Positions 37,834 to 48,022 of a stretch of DNA of 64,000 nucleotides are shown here, in pieces. Numbering within the stretch: the first letter of the stretch is position 1; every line of letters starts with the position of its first letter. A program made the position numbers and the translations under genes. The notes under the pieces were generated by a model. It was not told where the DNA came from, ran no database searches, and saw only the letters and a list, made by a program, of their open reading frames with translations. The stretch covers positions 4,680,501-4,744,500 of the forward strand of contig NZ_CP083746.1 in NCBI RefSeq assembly GCF_020151015.1, read 5' to 3'. This DNA comes from Pseudomonas sp. p1(2021b) (lineage in GTDB: Bacteria; Pseudomonadota; Gammaproteobacteria; Pseudomonadales; Pseudomonadaceae).

Positions 37834-37888
37834 GGCACACTAGCGCAAAGGGCCCGGCACTGGCGCGGGCCCGGATTTGGAGTCGACG

Positions 37889-38281
37889 ATGAAAGACTGG
37901 CTGGACGAGATCAAGTGGAACAGCGAGGGCCTGGTGCCGGCGATCGCGCAGGACCACAAGACCGGGCGCGTACTGATGATGGCCTGGATGAACCGCGAAT
38001 CCCTGGCCCTGACCGCCGCTGAACAACGTGCCATCTACTGGTCGCGTTCGCGTGGCAAACTGTGGCGCAAGGGCGAAGAGTCGGGGCATGTGCAAAAGCT
38101 GCACGAGATGCGCCTGGACTGCGATGCCGATGTGATCATCCTGATGGTCGAGCAACTAGGCCACATCGCCTGCCATACCGGCCGTGAAAGCTGCTTCTAC
38201 CGCGTCTTCGAAGACGGCCAGTGGAAAACCGTCGACCCGGTCCTGAAGGACCCGGATGCCATCTATAGCGCAGGACACTGA
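37889..38281 (+). CDS. hisI: Phosphoribosyl-AMP cyclohydrolase
   Basis: 130 residues from [20 protein letters not shown], with GGAG upstream. Signature segments are [32 protein letters not shown], metal-binding DCDAD, and CHTGRESCF with the catalytic cysteines. Third step of histidine synthesis. In Pseudomonas it is separate from hisE, in contrast to the fused enterobacterial HisIE. Its stop is one base before hisE. Confidence 0.96.
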   Translation: MKDWLDEIKWNSEGLVPAIAQDHKTGRVLMMAWMNRESLALTAAEQRAIYWSRSRGKLWRKGEESGHVQKLHEMRLDCDADVIILMVEQLGHIACHTGRESCFYRVFEDGQWKTVDPVLKDPDAIYSAGH

Positions 38282-38282
38282 C

Positions 38283-38618
38283 ATGAGCGACACCCTCAAC
38301 CGCCTCGCCGAGGTGCTCGAGCAACGCAAGCAGGCGGCGCCCGACAGCTCCTATGTGGCCAGCCTGTACCACAAGGGCCTGAACAAGATCCTCGAGAAGC
38401 TCGGCGAAGAGTCCGTGGAGACCATCATCGCCGCCAAGGATGCCGCCGTCAGCCAGGATTGCAGCGATGTCATCTATGAAACCGCCGACCTGTGGTTTCA
38501 TAGCCTGGTGATGCTCAGCGCCCTGGGCCAGCATCCCCAGGCGGTGCTCGACGAGCTGGAGCGCCGCTTCGGGCTTTCCGGGCATGACGAAAAGGCCGCG
38601 CGCCAGCCGTCTGCCTGA
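38283..38618 (+). CDS. hisE: Phosphoribosyl-ATP pyrophosphatase
   Basis: 111 residues from [16 protein letters not shown]. The MazG-like all-alpha fold motif [14 protein letters not shown] and [19 protein letters not shown] metal-binding helix are visible. Second step of histidine synthesis, co-transcribed with hisI. The tat genes follow after about 120 bases with a REP. Confidence 0.95.
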   Translation: MSDTLNRLAEVLEQRKQAAPDSSYVASLYHKGLNKILEKLGEESVETIIAAKDAAVSQDCSDVIYETADLWFHSLVMLSALGQHPQAVLDELERRFGLSGHDEKAARQPSA

Positions 38619-38654
38619 ACTATTACCGGGGGCGCCTTGCAGATTCGCAGTTCC

Positions 38655-38698
38655 CTGTAGGAGCGGCCTCGTGCCGCGATGGGCTGCAACGCAGCCCC
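38655..38698. repeat. Single REP with tail hairpin
   Basis: CTGTAGGAGCGGCCTCGTGC followed by CGCGA and the tail GGGCTGCAACGCAGCCC, between hisE and tatA. Confidence 0.8.
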
Positions 38699-38737
38699 AA
38701 GGGTCAACAGACCGACACACATTTTCAGGAGTACGAA

Positions 38738-39010
38738 ATGGGTATTTTTGACTGGAAACACTGGATCGTCCTGCTGGTCGTCGTGGTCCTGGTCTTTGGC
38801 ACCAAGAAGCTGAAGAACCTGGGCAGCGACCTGGGCGAATCCATCAAGGGCTTTCGCAAGGCCATGAACGAGGAAGAGACCAAGCCGGCCGAGCAGACCC
38901 CGCCACCGGCGCAACCCGCCCAGCCCGTGCAGAACACCGCGCAGCAGAACCAGGGCCACACCCTCGAAGGCCAGGCCCAACCGGTCCAAGAGCCGCAGCG
39001 GAAAGACTGA
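38738..39010 (+). CDS. tatA: Sec-independent translocase subunit TatA
   Basis: A 90-residue protein with one N-terminal transmembrane helix ([18 protein letters not shown]), the FGTKKL hinge, an amphipathic helix ([16 protein letters not shown]) and a flexible Pro/Gln tail. It forms the size-adjustable pore of the twin-arginine system. CAGGAG precedes the start. Confidence 0.96.
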   Translation: MGIFDWKHWIVLLVVVVLVFGTKKLKNLGSDLGESIKGFRKAMNEEETKPAEQTPPPAQPAQPVQNTAQQNQGHTLEGQAQPVQEPQRKD

Positions 39011-39013
39011 CCC

Positions 39014-39370
39014 ATGTTCGGCATCAGCTTCAGCGAGCTGCTGCTCGTCGGCCTGGTCGCCCTGCTGGTGCTCGGCCCCGAGCGCCTGCCCGGTGCCGCC
39101 CGCACCGCAGGCCTGTGGATCGGCCGGCTCAAGCGCAGCTTCAACAGCATCAAGATGGAAGTCGAGCGTGAGATCGGCGCCGACGAGATCCGTCGCCAGC
39201 TGCACAACGAGCACATCCTGTCGATGGAACAGGAGGCCCGGCGCATCCTCAACCCGCAGACGCCACCGGCCCAGCCGAGCAGCACCGAAGCACCTGCCAA
39301 CCCGACGGCGAGCACACCTGCGGCCCCGGCCACGCCATCCGAGCCTCCCCAACCGCCACGAGCCCCATGA
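39014..39370 (+). CDS. tatB: Sec-independent translocase subunit TatB
   Basis: 118 residues starting [20 protein letters not shown], with the conserved Glu in FSELL, the GPERLP hinge, a long amphipathic helix and a Pro/Thr/Ala-rich tail. With TatC it binds twin-arginine signal peptides. Three bases after tatA; its end overlaps tatC by four bases. Confidence 0.96.
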   Translation: MFGISFSELLLVGLVALLVLGPERLPGAARTAGLWIGRLKRSFNSIKMEVEREIGADEIRRQLHNEHILSMEQEARRILNPQTPPAQPSSTEAPANPTASTPAAPATPSEPPQPPRAP

Positions 39371-40158
39371 GCGATAGACCGGAAACCGACCAGCCGATGC
39401 CGCTGGTCTCGCACCTGACCGAACTGCGCACCCGCCTGCTGCGCTGCGTTGCCGCCGTCTTCCTGATCTTCGCCGGGCTGTTCTCCTTCGCCCAGCAGAT
39501 CTACACCCTGGTCTCGGCACCCTTGCGCGCGCACTTGCCGGCCAACGCGACGATGATCGCCACAGACGTGGCCTCGCCGTTCCTGACGCCGTTCAAGCTG
39601 ACCATGATCGTCTCGCTGTTCCTGGCCATCCCGTTCATCCTCCAGCAGATCTGGGGCTTCATCGCGCCGGGGCTGTATCGCCATGAAAAGCGCATCGCCA
39701 TCCCGCTGCTGGTGTCGAGCATCCTGCTGTTCTACGCCGGCATGGCGTTCGCCTATTTCCTGGTATTCCCACTGATCTTCGGCTTCTTCGCCAGCGCCAC
39801 GCCCGAAGGCGTGTCGATGATGACGGATATCTCCAGCTACCTGGACTTCGTCATGACGCTGTTCTTCGCTTTTGGCGTCGCCTTCGAGATTCCGGTGGCC
39901 GTGGTACTGCTGGTGTGGATCGGCGTGGTGGACGTGCAGTACCTGAAGAAGATCCGCCCCTACGTGATCATCGGCTGCTTCGTGGTCGGCATGGTCCTCA
40001 CGCCACCGGACATCTTCTCCCAGACCCTGCTCGCCGTGCCCATGTGGATGCTGTTCGAGGTGGGCGTGCTGTGCGGCAGCCTGATCCGCAAGCGCAGCCA
40101 CGCCCAGGAAGGCGCGCCGGACGACCACAACGACCAACCGCCAGCGACCCAATCGTGA
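39367..40158 (+). CDS. tatC: Sec-independent translocase subunit TatC
   Basis: 263 residues, six membrane helices. Family marks are [17 protein letters not shown] (cytoplasmic N-tail with the conserved HLxELR), [15 protein letters not shown] and [24 protein letters not shown]. It is the signal-peptide receptor of the Tat pathway. Stop overlaps the next gene's GTG start (GTGA). Confidence 0.97.
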   Translation: MSDRPETDQPMPLVSHLTELRTRLLRCVAAVFLIFAGLFSFAQQIYTLVSAPLRAHLPANATMIATDVASPFLTPFKLTMIVSLFLAIPFILQQIWGFIAPGLYRHEKRIAIPLLVSSILLFYAGMAFAYFLVFPLIFGFFASATPEGVSMMTDISSYLDFVMTLFFAFGVAFEIPVAVVLLVWIGVVDVQYLKKIRPYVIIGCFVVGMVLTPPDIFSQTLLAVPMWMLFEVGVLCGSLIRKRSHAQEGAPDDHNDQPPATQS

Positions 40159-40862
40159 ACCTGTTGTTGCTCGAGGAGGCCGATTTCATCGCGGCCGACC
40201 GTGTGGTGCTGGCCGATCGACGCTTCACCCACATGCAGGAGATCCATCGCGTGGCGGTGGGGGACACCTTGCGGGTCGGTCGCATCGGCGGGCTGATGGG
40301 CCTGGCCAGCGTGCTGCGTCTGGAGGGGCACGAGGCCGAGCTGCAGGTCGCCTTCGACCAGCCGCCACCGGCCAAGCTGCCCCTGACGCTGATCCTCGCC
40401 GTACCGCGCCCCAAGATGCTGCGCCGCCTGTTCCAGACGGTCGCCACCCTGGGCGTGCCGCGGCTGATCCTGGTCAACAGCTACAAGGTCGAGAAAAGCT
40501 TCTGGCAGACCCCCTTCCTGAACCCCGAGACCATCCGCGAGAACCTGATCCTGGGCCTGGAGCAGGCACGCGACACGGTGCTGCCCGAGGTGATCATCGA
40601 AAAACGCTTCAAGCCGTTCGTCGAAGACCGCCTGCCGGCGATCGCCAGTGGCACCCTGGGCCTGGTCGGCCACCCCGGCCCCTACCCCGCCTGCCCGCGT
40701 GCTGTCGACGAGCCGGTTACCCTCGCGATCGGGCCAGAAGGCGGCTGGATCCCCTACGAAGTCGACCTGTTGGGCAAGGCGGGCCTGGCCCCGGTGCAAT
40801 TGGGCGAGCGCATCCTGCGCGTGGAAACCGCCGTCACGGCGCTGCTGTCGCGTATTTTCTGA
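40155..40862 (+). CDS. RsmE-family rRNA methyltransferase (second paralogue)
   Basis: 235 residues from the GTG that overlaps the tatC stop ([20 protein letters not shown]). It has the same fold as RsmE: PUA-like N domain ([20 protein letters not shown]) and SPOUT knot ([37 protein letters not shown]). A true rsmE is at 8203-8922. This copy diverges strongly, particularly in the N domain and in [14 protein letters not shown], so it may methylate a different uridine or have lost activity. It is translationally coupled to tatC. Confidence 0.85.
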   Translation: MNLLLLEEADFIAADRVVLADRRFTHMQEIHRVAVGDTLRVGRIGGLMGLASVLRLEGHEAELQVAFDQPPPAKLPLTLILAVPRPKMLRRLFQTVATLGVPRLILVNSYKVEKSFWQTPFLNPETIRENLILGLEQARDTVLPEVIIEKRFKPFVEDRLPAIASGTLGLVGHPGPYPACPRAVDEPVTLAIGPEGGWIPYEVDLLGKAGLAPVQLGERILRVETAVTALLSRIF

Positions 40863-40864
40863 CG

Positions 40865-40886
40865 GACGGGTCAGCCTTGACCCGTC
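40865..40886 (+). terminator. Terminator hairpin after the tat/rsmE-like operon
   Basis: A perfect 9-bp stem GACGGGTCA/TGACCCGTC with a 4-base loop starts three bases after the stop codon and is followed by AAGTTTCC. Confidence 0.65.
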
Positions 40887-40956
40887 AAGTTTCCCCGGCG
40901 CACGCCGATGGCCTTGGCAACATTACAAAAATGCTACCGTTGCCGGGGAGTAGAAC

Positions 40957-42558
40957 ATGTACCGATGGTTTAACCAGTCGCTGGGGAATATGAGCGTCAA
41001 TCGCAAGCTGGGTTTCGGTTTCGGCCTGGTATTGCTCTTGACCCTGGCCATTACCGTTACCGGCTGGATCGGCCTGGACAATGTCACCAACCGCGGTGAC
41101 AAGCTGGGCAACATCTCGCTGATCTACGAGACCACTCAAGACCTGCGCATCGCTCGCCTCCACTACCAGACGACCCATGACCAGGCCTCGATCACCGAGC
41201 TGGAGAAGGTCCTCGACCAGCTCGAACAGCAGATCCAGTCGATGCTCGGGCAAATCGAGCAACCGGCCGATCAACAGCGCCTGCGCCAGCAGCTTGAAGC
41301 CACGCGCCAGTATCGCCAGGCATTCGACCAACTCAGGCAGGCCGACCAGCGCAAAGGCACCCTGGTCGACGATGCCCTGGGTGCCAGCCAACAGGCCTTG
41401 GAGCGCATGGCTGCGCAAGGCACGGTGCTCAAGGACACCAGCCAGGCGCTGACCGCCTCGCAAACCGCGGTCCGTGACGCCGGCACCCGCCAGGCCAAGC
41501 AGACCCTGGCTGGCGCTGCCGCCCTGGCGTTGCTGCTCGGTTTGCTGGCCGCCTGGGCCATCACCCGCCAGATCGTCGCTCCCCTGCGCCAGGCCCTGGC
41601 CGCCGCCGAACGCGTGGCCAACGGCGACTTGCGCCAGGAGCCGCCGGTGGAGCGCCGCGATGAAATGGGGCAACTGCAAGCCAGCATGCAACGCATGACC
41701 CAAGGCTTGCGCGAGCTTATCGGCGGCATCGGTGATGGCATCACCCAGATCGCCAGTGCCGCCGAACAGTTGTCGGCCGTCACCGAGCAGACCAGTGCCG
41801 GGGTCAACAACCAGAAGGTCGAGACCGACCAGGTGGCCACGGCGATGAACGAGATGGCCGCCACGGTGCACGAGGTGGCACGCAACGCCGAACAAGCCTC
41901 GGAGGCTGCCGTGGCAGCCGACCAGCAGGCGCGCGAAGGGGACCGGGTGGTGGGTGAGGCCATCGCCCAGATCGAGCGGCTGGCCAACGAGGTGATCAAC
42001 TCCAGCGAAGCAATGAACCAGCTCAAGGCCGAAAGCGACAAGATCGGCAGCGTGCTGGACGTGATCAAGTCGGTGGCCCAGCAGACCAACCTGCTGGCGC
42101 TCAATGCGGCCATCGAGGCGGCCCGGGCTGGCGAGGCCGGCCGAGGCTTCGCCGTGGTGGCCGACGAAGTACGCAGCCTGGCCCAGCGTACCCAACAGTC
42201 CACCGAGGAAATCGAGGAGCTGATCGCCAGCCTGCAGAACGGCACCCAGCGAGTCGCTGGCGTGATGGATGGCAGCCGTGCGCTGACCGACAGCAGCGTC
42301 GAACTGACCCGCCGTGCCGGCGGCTCGCTGGCGACCATCACCCGCACCGTGTCGGCGATCCAGGCGATGAACCAGCAAATCGCTACCGCGGCGGAGCAGC
42401 AGAGTGCCACGGCCGAGGAAATCAACCGGAGCGTGATGAACGTACGGGATATTTCCGACCAGACCTCGGCGGCGAGCGAAGAGACGGCGAGCTCGACCGT
42501 CGAACTGGCGCGGCTGGGGACGCACCTGCAAGGGCTGGTTGGGCGGTTCAGGCTCTAA
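40957..42558 (+). CDS. Methyl-accepting chemotaxis protein
   Basis: A 533-residue chemoreceptor. Helix 1 at about 17-38, a periplasmic four-helix-bundle-type domain of about 145 residues ([11 protein letters not shown] ... [17 protein letters not shown]), helix 2 at about 183-203, HAMP ([20 protein letters not shown]), then the signalling domain with methylation helices and the tip [20 protein letters not shown]. No C-terminal CheR-binding pentapeptide is seen. GGGAG precedes the ATG. Its ligand cannot be assigned; proximity to an amino-acid ABC transporter on the opposite strand is only suggestive. Confidence 0.93.
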   Translation: MYRWFNQSLGNMSVNRKLGFGFGLVLLLTLAITVTGWIGLDNVTNRGDKLGNISLIYETTQDLRIARLHYQTTHDQASITELEKVLDQLEQQIQSMLGQIEQPADQQRLRQQLEATRQYRQAFDQLRQADQRKGTLVDDALGASQQALERMAAQGTVLKDTSQALTASQTAVRDAGTRQAKQTLAGAAALALLLGLLAAWAITRQIVAPLRQALAAAERVANGDLRQEPPVERRDEMGQLQASMQRMTQGLRELIGGIGDGITQIASAAEQLSAVTEQTSAGVNNQKVETDQVATAMNEMAATVHEVARNAEQASEAAVAADQQAREGDRVVGEAIAQIERLANEVINSSEAMNQLKAESDKIGSVLDVIKSVAQQTNLLALNAAIEAARAGEAGRGFAVVADEVRSLAQRTQQSTEEIEELIASLQNGTQRVAGVMDGSRALTDSSVELTRRAGGSLATITRTVSAIQAMNQQIATAAEQQSATAEEINRSVMNVRDISDQTSAASEETASSTVELARLGTHLQGLVGRFRL

Positions 42559-42607
42559 GGCCTGCTGCGCAGCCCAATCGCACAACGCCCGCTCTCACAG
42601 TACCCCC

Positions 42608-42651
42608 CTGTAGGAGCGGGCTTGCCCCGCGATGGCCGCCATAGCGGCCCC
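42608..42651. repeat. Single REP with tail hairpin
   Basis: CTGTAGGAGCGGGCTTGCCC then CGCGATGGCCGCCATAGCGGCC, between the convergent chemoreceptor and ABC transporter genes. Confidence 0.8.
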
Positions 42652-42656
42652 GGCGG

Positions 42657-43391
42657 TTACAGCACCTGACGCAGGAACGCCTGGGCCCGTGGGTCCTTGG
42701 GCGCGGCGAAGAACTGCTCGGGCGGCGAGTCTTCCAGCAACTTGCCATGGTCGAAGAACAGGACACGGTCGGCCACTTCCCGGGCAAAGCCCATCTCGTG
42801 GGTCACGCAGACCATGGTCATGCCCTCCTGGGCCAGGGTCTTCATCACATCCAGCACCTCGCCGACCATCTCCGGGTCCAGCGCCGAGGTCGGTTCGTCG
42901 AACAGCATGACCTTGGGGTCCATCGCCAGGGCCCGGGCGATGGCCACCCGCTGCTGTTGGCCACCGGACAACCGCGACGGGTACTCGTTGGCCTTCTGGC
43001 CGATGCCAACCTTCTCCAGCAGCGCCTTGGCCTTGGCTTCACGCTCGGCCTTGCTGCGCTTGCGCACCACCTTCTGGGCCAGACACAGGTTCTCCAGCAC
43101 GGTCATGTGCGGGAACAGGTTGAAATGCTGGAACACCATGCCGACTTCGCGGCGGTAGGCGTTGATGTCGGTCTTCGGGTCATCCAGTTGCAGGCCGTCG
43201 ATGGACACATGCCCCATGTCGAAATGCTCGAGGCCATTGAGGCAACGAAGGAAGGTCGACTTGCCCGAGCCAGACGGCCCCAGCACCACCACCACCTCGC
43301 CCTTGGCCACGCCGGTGGTGACGTTGTCCACCGCACGCACCACCTGGCCGCGGGTGTCGAAGACTTTTACCAGGTCACGGACTTCAATCAC
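42657..43391 (-). CDS. Polar amino-acid ABC transporter ATP-binding protein
   Basis: 244 residues if started at the GTG at 43391 ([15 protein letters not shown]). This is preferred over a TTG nine bases upstream because GGAGG lies 10 bases before the GTG but almost touches the TTG. Walker [20 protein letters not shown]-loop [15 protein letters not shown], signature [16 protein letters not shown] and Walker [15 protein letters not shown] are all intact, typical of the HisP/GlnQ family. Overlaps the permease gene by 8 bases. Confidence 0.93.
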   Translation of the reverse strand: MIEVRDLVKVFDTRGQVVRAVDNVTTGVAKGEVVVVLGPSGSGKSTFLRCLNGLEHFDMGHVSIDGLQLDDPKTDINAYRREVGMVFQHFNLFPHMTVLENLCLAQKVVRKRSKAEREAKAKALLEKVGIGQKANEYPSRLSGGQQQRVAIARALAMDPKVMLFDEPTSALDPEMVGEVLDVMKTLAQEGMTMVCVTHEMGFAREVADRVLFFDHGKLLEDSPPEQFFAAPKDPRAQAFLRQVL

Positions 43392-44346
43392 TTTGCGCAA
43401 GCCTCCGCTCGAGCCGGCTGGCGATGTGCGACAGCGGCAGGTTGATCAGCAGGTACAGGCCTGCCACGCAGAACCAGATCTCGAAGGTCGAGAACGAGGT
43501 GGTGATGGCCTCGCGGCCGCTCTTGGTCAGTTCGGTGATGGCGATCACCGAGACCAGCGAGGTGTCCTTGACCAGGCTGATGAACTGCCCGGCCAGCGGC
43601 GGCAGCACGCGTTTGAAGGCCTGGGGCAGGATCACATGACGCATCGACTGGCTGGCGTTCAGGCCCAGCGAGCGCGCCGCCTCGTTCTGGCCTTTGGCGA
43701 TGGACTGCACGCCGGCGCGCACGATCTCCGCCACGTAGGCGCCGGTGAACAGCGCCAGCGCCGCCACCCCGGCGAACTCCCGGGACAGGTTGAGCACGGT
43801 GCCGATGAAGAAGTAGAAGATGAAGATCTGTACCAGCAGCGGCGTGCCGCGCACCAGTTCGACATACACCGTGGACAGGTCGCGCAGGGTCGGGTTGTTC
43901 GACAGCCGGCACAGCCCGGCGAACAGGCCGATCACCAGGCCCAGGGCACCGGACACCACCGAGATCCACAGAGTGGTCCACAAACCCCAGGCCAACGGGC
44001 CGGCTGCCCAATGGCGGGTCACGCCGATCGCATCGCCTTCGGCGACGTCGTCGCCACGGCTGAGCAGCATGCTGTCCTTGTCCACCTCCACGACCTGCTG
44101 GCCGCCGCTTTCGTCCTTGAGGGTGACGCGCGCGGTATCGCCGCTGACCACGATCTCTTGGACCGTACCGTAGTCGGCAGCGCGCTGGGTTTCTTCGGCC
44201 TTGTAGGCGAAATACTGGGGGACGCGGTTCCAGCGCCACTCATAGGAAATCATCGAGGTGGCCAGGTAGAGGCTGAACGCCAGCCCCACCAGTACCAGCG
44301 CGGTCAACCCGTGCCAGGGCCACTGGGCTTTCTTGTGCTTGATCAA
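43384..44346 (-). CDS. Polar amino-acid ABC transporter permease with periplasmic insert
   Basis: 320 residues. The C-terminal two thirds is a HisM/GlnP-type permease ([40 protein letters not shown], and the [12 protein letters not shown] coupling loop that contacts the ATPase). The N terminus has one helix (about 12-33) followed by about 80 hydrophilic residues ([20 protein letters not shown] to VTRHWAAGP) that are absent from standard permeases. The insert should lie in the periplasm. The gene sits between the binding-protein and ATPase genes of one operon. Confidence 0.92.
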   Translation of the reverse strand: MIKHKKAQWPWHGLTALVLVGLAFSLYLATSMISYEWRWNRVPQYFAYKAEETQRAADYGTVQEIVVSGDTARVTLKDESGGQQVVEVDKDSMLLSRGDDVAEGDAIGVTRHWAAGPLAWGLWTTLWISVVSGALGLVIGLFAGLCRLSNNPTLRDLSTVYVELVRGTPLLVQIFIFYFFIGTVLNLSREFAGVAALALFTGAYVAEIVRAGVQSIAKGQNEAARSLGLNASQSMRHVILPQAFKRVLPPLAGQFISLVKDTSLVSVIAITELTKSGREAITTSFSTFEIWFCVAGLYLLINLPLSHIASRLERRLAQSD

Positions 44347-44425
44347 TTGGGGTACTTCCGTAAAAGCGAACGCGCAGGGTTTGCCTGCGCGTCGGGGTGA
44401 TAAAGCCGGGCTTGTGGCCAGGGCC

Positions 44426-45226
44426 TTATTCCATTTCCTTCAGCCAGTCCTTGTTCTTGAACCACTTGTCGTGGATCCGATCGTAGGTCCCGTCGTTCTT
44501 GATCTGGTGCAGGAAGTTGTTGATGAAGTTGATGCTGTCGTAGTCGCCTTTCTTCAGGCCGAAGGCCAGCGGCTCGTAGGTGAAGGGCTCTTCGAGGAAC
44601 AGCAGCTTGCCGGCACCGGCCTTGTCCACCGCCACCACGTTGTACGGTGCGTCGTAGACGAAGGCATCGGCCTTGCCGTTGACCACATCCATCACGCCTT
44701 CCTGCTCGTTGTCGTAGCCGTGGTACTTGGCCTTGCCGATCAGCTTCTTGGCGACCATCTCGCCGGTGGTGCCGAGCTTGGAGGTGATGCGGTACTTCTC
44801 GTTGTTCAGGTCCTTGTACGACTTGATCTCGCCTGCCAACTCCTTGCGGATCAGCAGGGTCTGGCCGACCACGATGAAGGGTTCGCTGAAGTTCAGGCGC
44901 AGGTTGCGTTCCTGGGTGAGGGTCATGCCGCTGCCGATCATGTCGAACTTGTCGGTCAGCAGGGCCGGGATGATGCCGTCATAGGCGGTGGAGACGGTCT
45001 CCAGCTTGACGCCCATGGACTTGGCCATGGCCTTGAGGATGTCGACCTCGAAGCCGATGATCTCGCCACGCTTGTTGGTCATCTCGAAGGGCATGTAGGT
45101 GGGGTCCATGCCGACCCGCAGCGTGCCACGCTTGACCGCGTCTTCGATGGCGCCCGCTTGGGCGGCGGTGACCGCGACCAGCGCGGTGACACCGACCAAG
45201 AGTCGCGACAGGTATTTTTTCATCAT
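44426..45226 (-). CDS. Polar amino-acid ABC transporter substrate-binding protein
   Basis: 266 residues from MMKKYLSRLLVG, with GGGGA seven bases upstream and a signal peptide ending AAQA (about residue 24). It is a family 3 solute-binding protein (GTLRVGMDPTYMPFEMTNKR, GFEVDILKAMAKSMGVK, ALLTDKFDMIGSGMTLTQER, AFVYDAPYNVV). Ligand-contacting residues fit a polar amino acid, but the specificity is not readable. First gene of the transporter operon. The following 200 bases upstream contain a REP and the promoter. Confidence 0.93.
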   Translation of the reverse strand: MMKKYLSRLLVGVTALVAVTAAQAGAIEDAVKRGTLRVGMDPTYMPFEMTNKRGEIIGFEVDILKAMAKSMGVKLETVSTAYDGIIPALLTDKFDMIGSGMTLTQERNLRLNFSEPFIVVGQTLLIRKELAGEIKSYKDLNNEKYRITSKLGTTGEMVAKKLIGKAKYHGYDNEQEGVMDVVNGKADAFVYDAPYNVVAVDKAGAGKLLFLEEPFTYEPLAFGLKKGDYDSINFINNFLHQIKNDGTYDRIHDKWFKNKDWLKEME

Positions 45227-45372
45227 CACCAGGTCCCCTAGCAAAGTAGTGCGAATTTTATTGTTGGAAAGGTCGATAGACCGATACGCAATATCGAGAG
45301 GGATGCTAACGCATGCGCAGGCTGGGACCTAGAGCCAGGGGGGACTTTGTTGGCCAAAATCGAAGAGATGGC

Positions 45373-45443
45373 GAGGGCTGCGCCCTCGATCGCGGCACAA
45401 GGCCGCTCCTACAGGGGACGTGCAACGTAGGAGCGGCCTTGTG
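45373..45443. repeat. REP pair, second copy truncated near the opgH stop
   Basis: GCGGCACAAGGCCGCTCCTA with tail GAGGGCTGCGCCCTC is followed by GTAGGAGCGGCCTTGTG, which breaks off into AAAGATCAGG. The opgH stop codon begins a few bases later. Confidence 0.75.
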
Positions 45444-45448
45444 AAAGA

Positions 45449-48022
45449 TCAGGCGCCGACCAGCGAAGGCTGGGCCTGATTGTCCGGGTGCAGCGGCAGC
45501 AACGGCGAGTGCGGGTCGCTGGTGATGGAGTTGCGCCACACGCCGATCCACGCTTCGTTGTGCGTGGCCCAGACCTGCTCGTGCAGGCGCGACAGCGCCA
45601 CCGGGTCGCTCAGCAAGGCCAGGCGCGTGTTGCCATCCAGCCCCTTGGGACCCACTTCCAGCGCCTTGGCCACGCGCTCGGCGCGCAACGCCTCGATCGG
45701 CGCCGCCTGGCCATGGCGTGCCGTGGCCATGGCGCAGGCCAGGGCGTTCTGCCGAGGGTCGACCACGGCCCGGACGAAACCGTCATGCATGGCATGCCAA
45801 CGGTTTTCGTGAGTGTACTGGTCGGTGGCCAGCAACTCGTGCGGGGTCGCATATTCCTCAGGGATCAGGAACAGCTTTTCGTCCTTGGCGCTCAGGCCCA
45901 GGCGCACGCGGCTGGAGATCACCGACACCGGGATCGACAGCACCAGCGAGCCCACGATCGGCGCCAGCCACCACAGGAAGCTCGGGTTCAGCCAAGCCAC
46001 CAGGGCCGCCCAGGCGATGCCCAGCAGGGTTTGCGGGCCGTGGCGACGCACGGCTTCGCTCCACGGGGTGGAGTCATCGTCACGCTGCGGCGAGTTCCAG
46101 GTCGCCGCCCAGCCGAGGAACGCAGCCAGGACGAAGCGGGTGTGGAAGATCATCCGCACCGGCGCCAGCAGCATGGAGAACAGCATCTCGATCAGCATCG
46201 ACAAGGTGACCTTGATGCGCCCGCCGAACTCGGTGGCGCCCTTGGCCCAGATCAGCACGATGCTCAGCAGCTTGGGCAGGAACAACAGCACGATGGTGGT
46301 GGAGAACAGCGCGATGGCCTTCTCCGGGTGCCATTGCGGCCACAGTGGGTAGAGCTGGAACGGCTCGATGAAGTACTGCGGCTCCATCAAGGTGTTGGTG
46401 GCCAGCAATGCGGTCGAAAGCACCAGGAAGAAGAACCACAGCGGCGCCGACAGGTACGACATCACGCCGGTGAGGAACACCGCGCGATGCACCGGGTGCA
46501 TGCCTTTTACCAGGAACAGGCGGAAGTTCATCAGGTTGCCGTGGCACCAGCGCCGGTCGCGCTTGAGCTCGTCGAGTAGGTTCGGCGGCAGTTCCTCGTA
46601 GCTGCCCGGCAGGTCGTAGGCGATCCACACGCCCCAGCCGGCACGGCGCATCAGCGCGGCTTCGACGAAGTCGTGGGAGAGGATCGCACCGGCGAAGGCC
46701 CCCTTGCCCGGCAGCGGCGCCAGGGCGCAATGCTCGATGAAGGGCTTCATGCGGATGATCGCGTTGTGGCCCCAATAATGCGATTCGCCCAGCTGCCAGA
46801 AGTGCAGGCCGGCGGTGAACAGCGGGCCGTAGACACGGGTGGCGAATTGCTGGATGCGTGCATAGAGGGTGTCCATGCCCGACGCCTTCGGCGCGGTCTG
46901 GATGATGCCCGCGTCCGGGTTGGCCTCCATCAGGCGCACCAGGCTGGTCAGGCACTCGCCGCTCATGACGCTGTCGGCGTCGAGCACGACCATGTACTTG
47001 TACTCACCACCCCAGCGACGGCAGAAGTCGTCCAGGTTACCGCTCTTGCGCTTCACGCGGCGGCGACGGCGGCGATAGAAGATGCGCCCGAAACCTTTGG
47101 CTTCGCGGCATACCTCGAGCCAGGCCTGCTGTTCGGCGACGGCGATGTCGGTGTCGTTGGTGTCGCTGAGCACGAAGAAGTCGAAGCGGTCCAGGTCGCC
47201 CGTGGCGGCCACCGACTCGAAAGTCGCGCGCAGGCCCGCGAAGACCCGCGGCACGTCCTCGTTGCAGATCGGCATCACCAATGCAGTACGCGCCTGGGGC
47301 GCGATCGGCTCGCTGCCGGCGCTGCTGCCGGAGATGCGGTATTTGTCACGCCCGGTGAGCAGCTCGAGAAAGCCCATCAGCGCGGTCCAGAAACCTGCCG
47401 ACACCCAGCAGAACAGGATGCCGAACAAGACCAGGATGGAGGTCTGCAAGGCGTACGGCCAGACCTGCACCACGGTTTCCCAGAAGGTCTGGGCCATGAT
47501 CTCGTCGAGCGAGACGAACGACCAGCCCTGGTAAGGCAGGATGCCCTTCATGTACCAGCCGGCCACGAGGGTCTGGCCGATCATCAGCAGCAGCAGGATG
47601 TAGCGACGCAGGGAGCCGACCCGGCGCCAGCGGGCCGGTGGCAGCTCGCGCTTGGGCGGCTGCGGGGCGTTGGTACGCCCGGTGAGGCGCCGCCACATCC
47701 GCACCAGCACGTTGGTGCGCCAGGGTTCGGGCACCACGCGGGTACGCTTGATCGGCGGCGCGATCTTCAGGCACAGCCGCCCGCCGGCGTCGACGCCGAG
47801 CATCTCAGCCTCTTCCAGCTCGGCGGCGCTGCCCACGGTCAGGCGTGGGCCCACCGAGGCCTGCACGGCCTCGGCGGCAGTGGCGGCCGGATGGGCCGCC
47901 AGGCGTTGGTGCAGCTCACTGAACGAGGTGCAGCTGGCAAGTTCTGCCCGCTGCTCGTCGCTCAGTGGTAGGTGGGCCAGGTATTCGGCAAGCGATTCTG
48001 GCCGGGCGCTTGAGTTACTCAT
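45449..48022 (-). CDS. opgH: Glucans biosynthesis glucosyltransferase H
   Basis: An 857-residue inner-membrane family 2 glycosyltransferase that makes the beta-1,2 backbone of osmoregulated periplasmic glucans. Two helices precede the catalytic loop ([18 protein letters not shown] and [18 protein letters not shown]). Catalytic acids are in SDTNDTD, LDADSVM and the D of SHDFVEAAL, with [12 protein letters not shown] as the QxxRW-type motif. C-terminal helices follow. Its ATG overlaps the opgG stop by 8 bases. Also called mdoH. Confidence 0.95.
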   Translation of the reverse strand: MSNSSARPESLAEYLAHLPLSDEQRAELASCTSFSELHQRLAAHPAATAAEAVQASVGPRLTVGSAAELEEAEMLGVDAGGRLCLKIAPPIKRTRVVPEPWRTNVLVRMWRRLTGRTNAPQPPKRELPPARWRRVGSLRRYILLLLMIGQTLVAGWYMKGILPYQGWSFVSLDEIMAQTFWETVVQVWPYALQTSILVLFGILFCWVSAGFWTALMGFLELLTGRDKYRISGSSAGSEPIAPQARTALVMPICNEDVPRVFAGLRATFESVAATGDLDRFDFFVLSDTNDTDIAVAEQQAWLEVCREAKGFGRIFYRRRRRRVKRKSGNLDDFCRRWGGEYKYMVVLDADSVMSGECLTSLVRLMEANPDAGIIQTAPKASGMDTLYARIQQFATRVYGPLFTAGLHFWQLGESHYWGHNAIIRMKPFIEHCALAPLPGKGAFAGAILSHDFVEAALMRRAGWGVWIAYDLPGSYEELPPNLLDELKRDRRWCHGNLMNFRLFLVKGMHPVHRAVFLTGVMSYLSAPLWFFFLVLSTALLATNTLMEPQYFIEPFQLYPLWPQWHPEKAIALFSTTIVLLFLPKLLSIVLIWAKGATEFGGRIKVTLSMLIEMLFSMLLAPVRMIFHTRFVLAAFLGWAATWNSPQRDDDSTPWSEAVRRHGPQTLLGIAWAALVAWLNPSFLWWLAPIVGSLVLSIPVSVISSRVRLGLSAKDEKLFLIPEEYATPHELLATDQYTHENRWHAMHDGFVRAVVDPRQNALACAMATARHGQAAPIEALRAERVAKALEVGPKGLDGNTRLALLSDPVALSRLHEQVWATHNEAWIGVWRNSITSDPHSPLLPLHPDNQAQPSLVGA

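Noticed and set aside
43384..43400. TTG start for the ABC transporter ATPase
   Set aside because: The GGAGG sequence practically abuts the TTG, whereas its distance to the GTG at 43391 is suitable.
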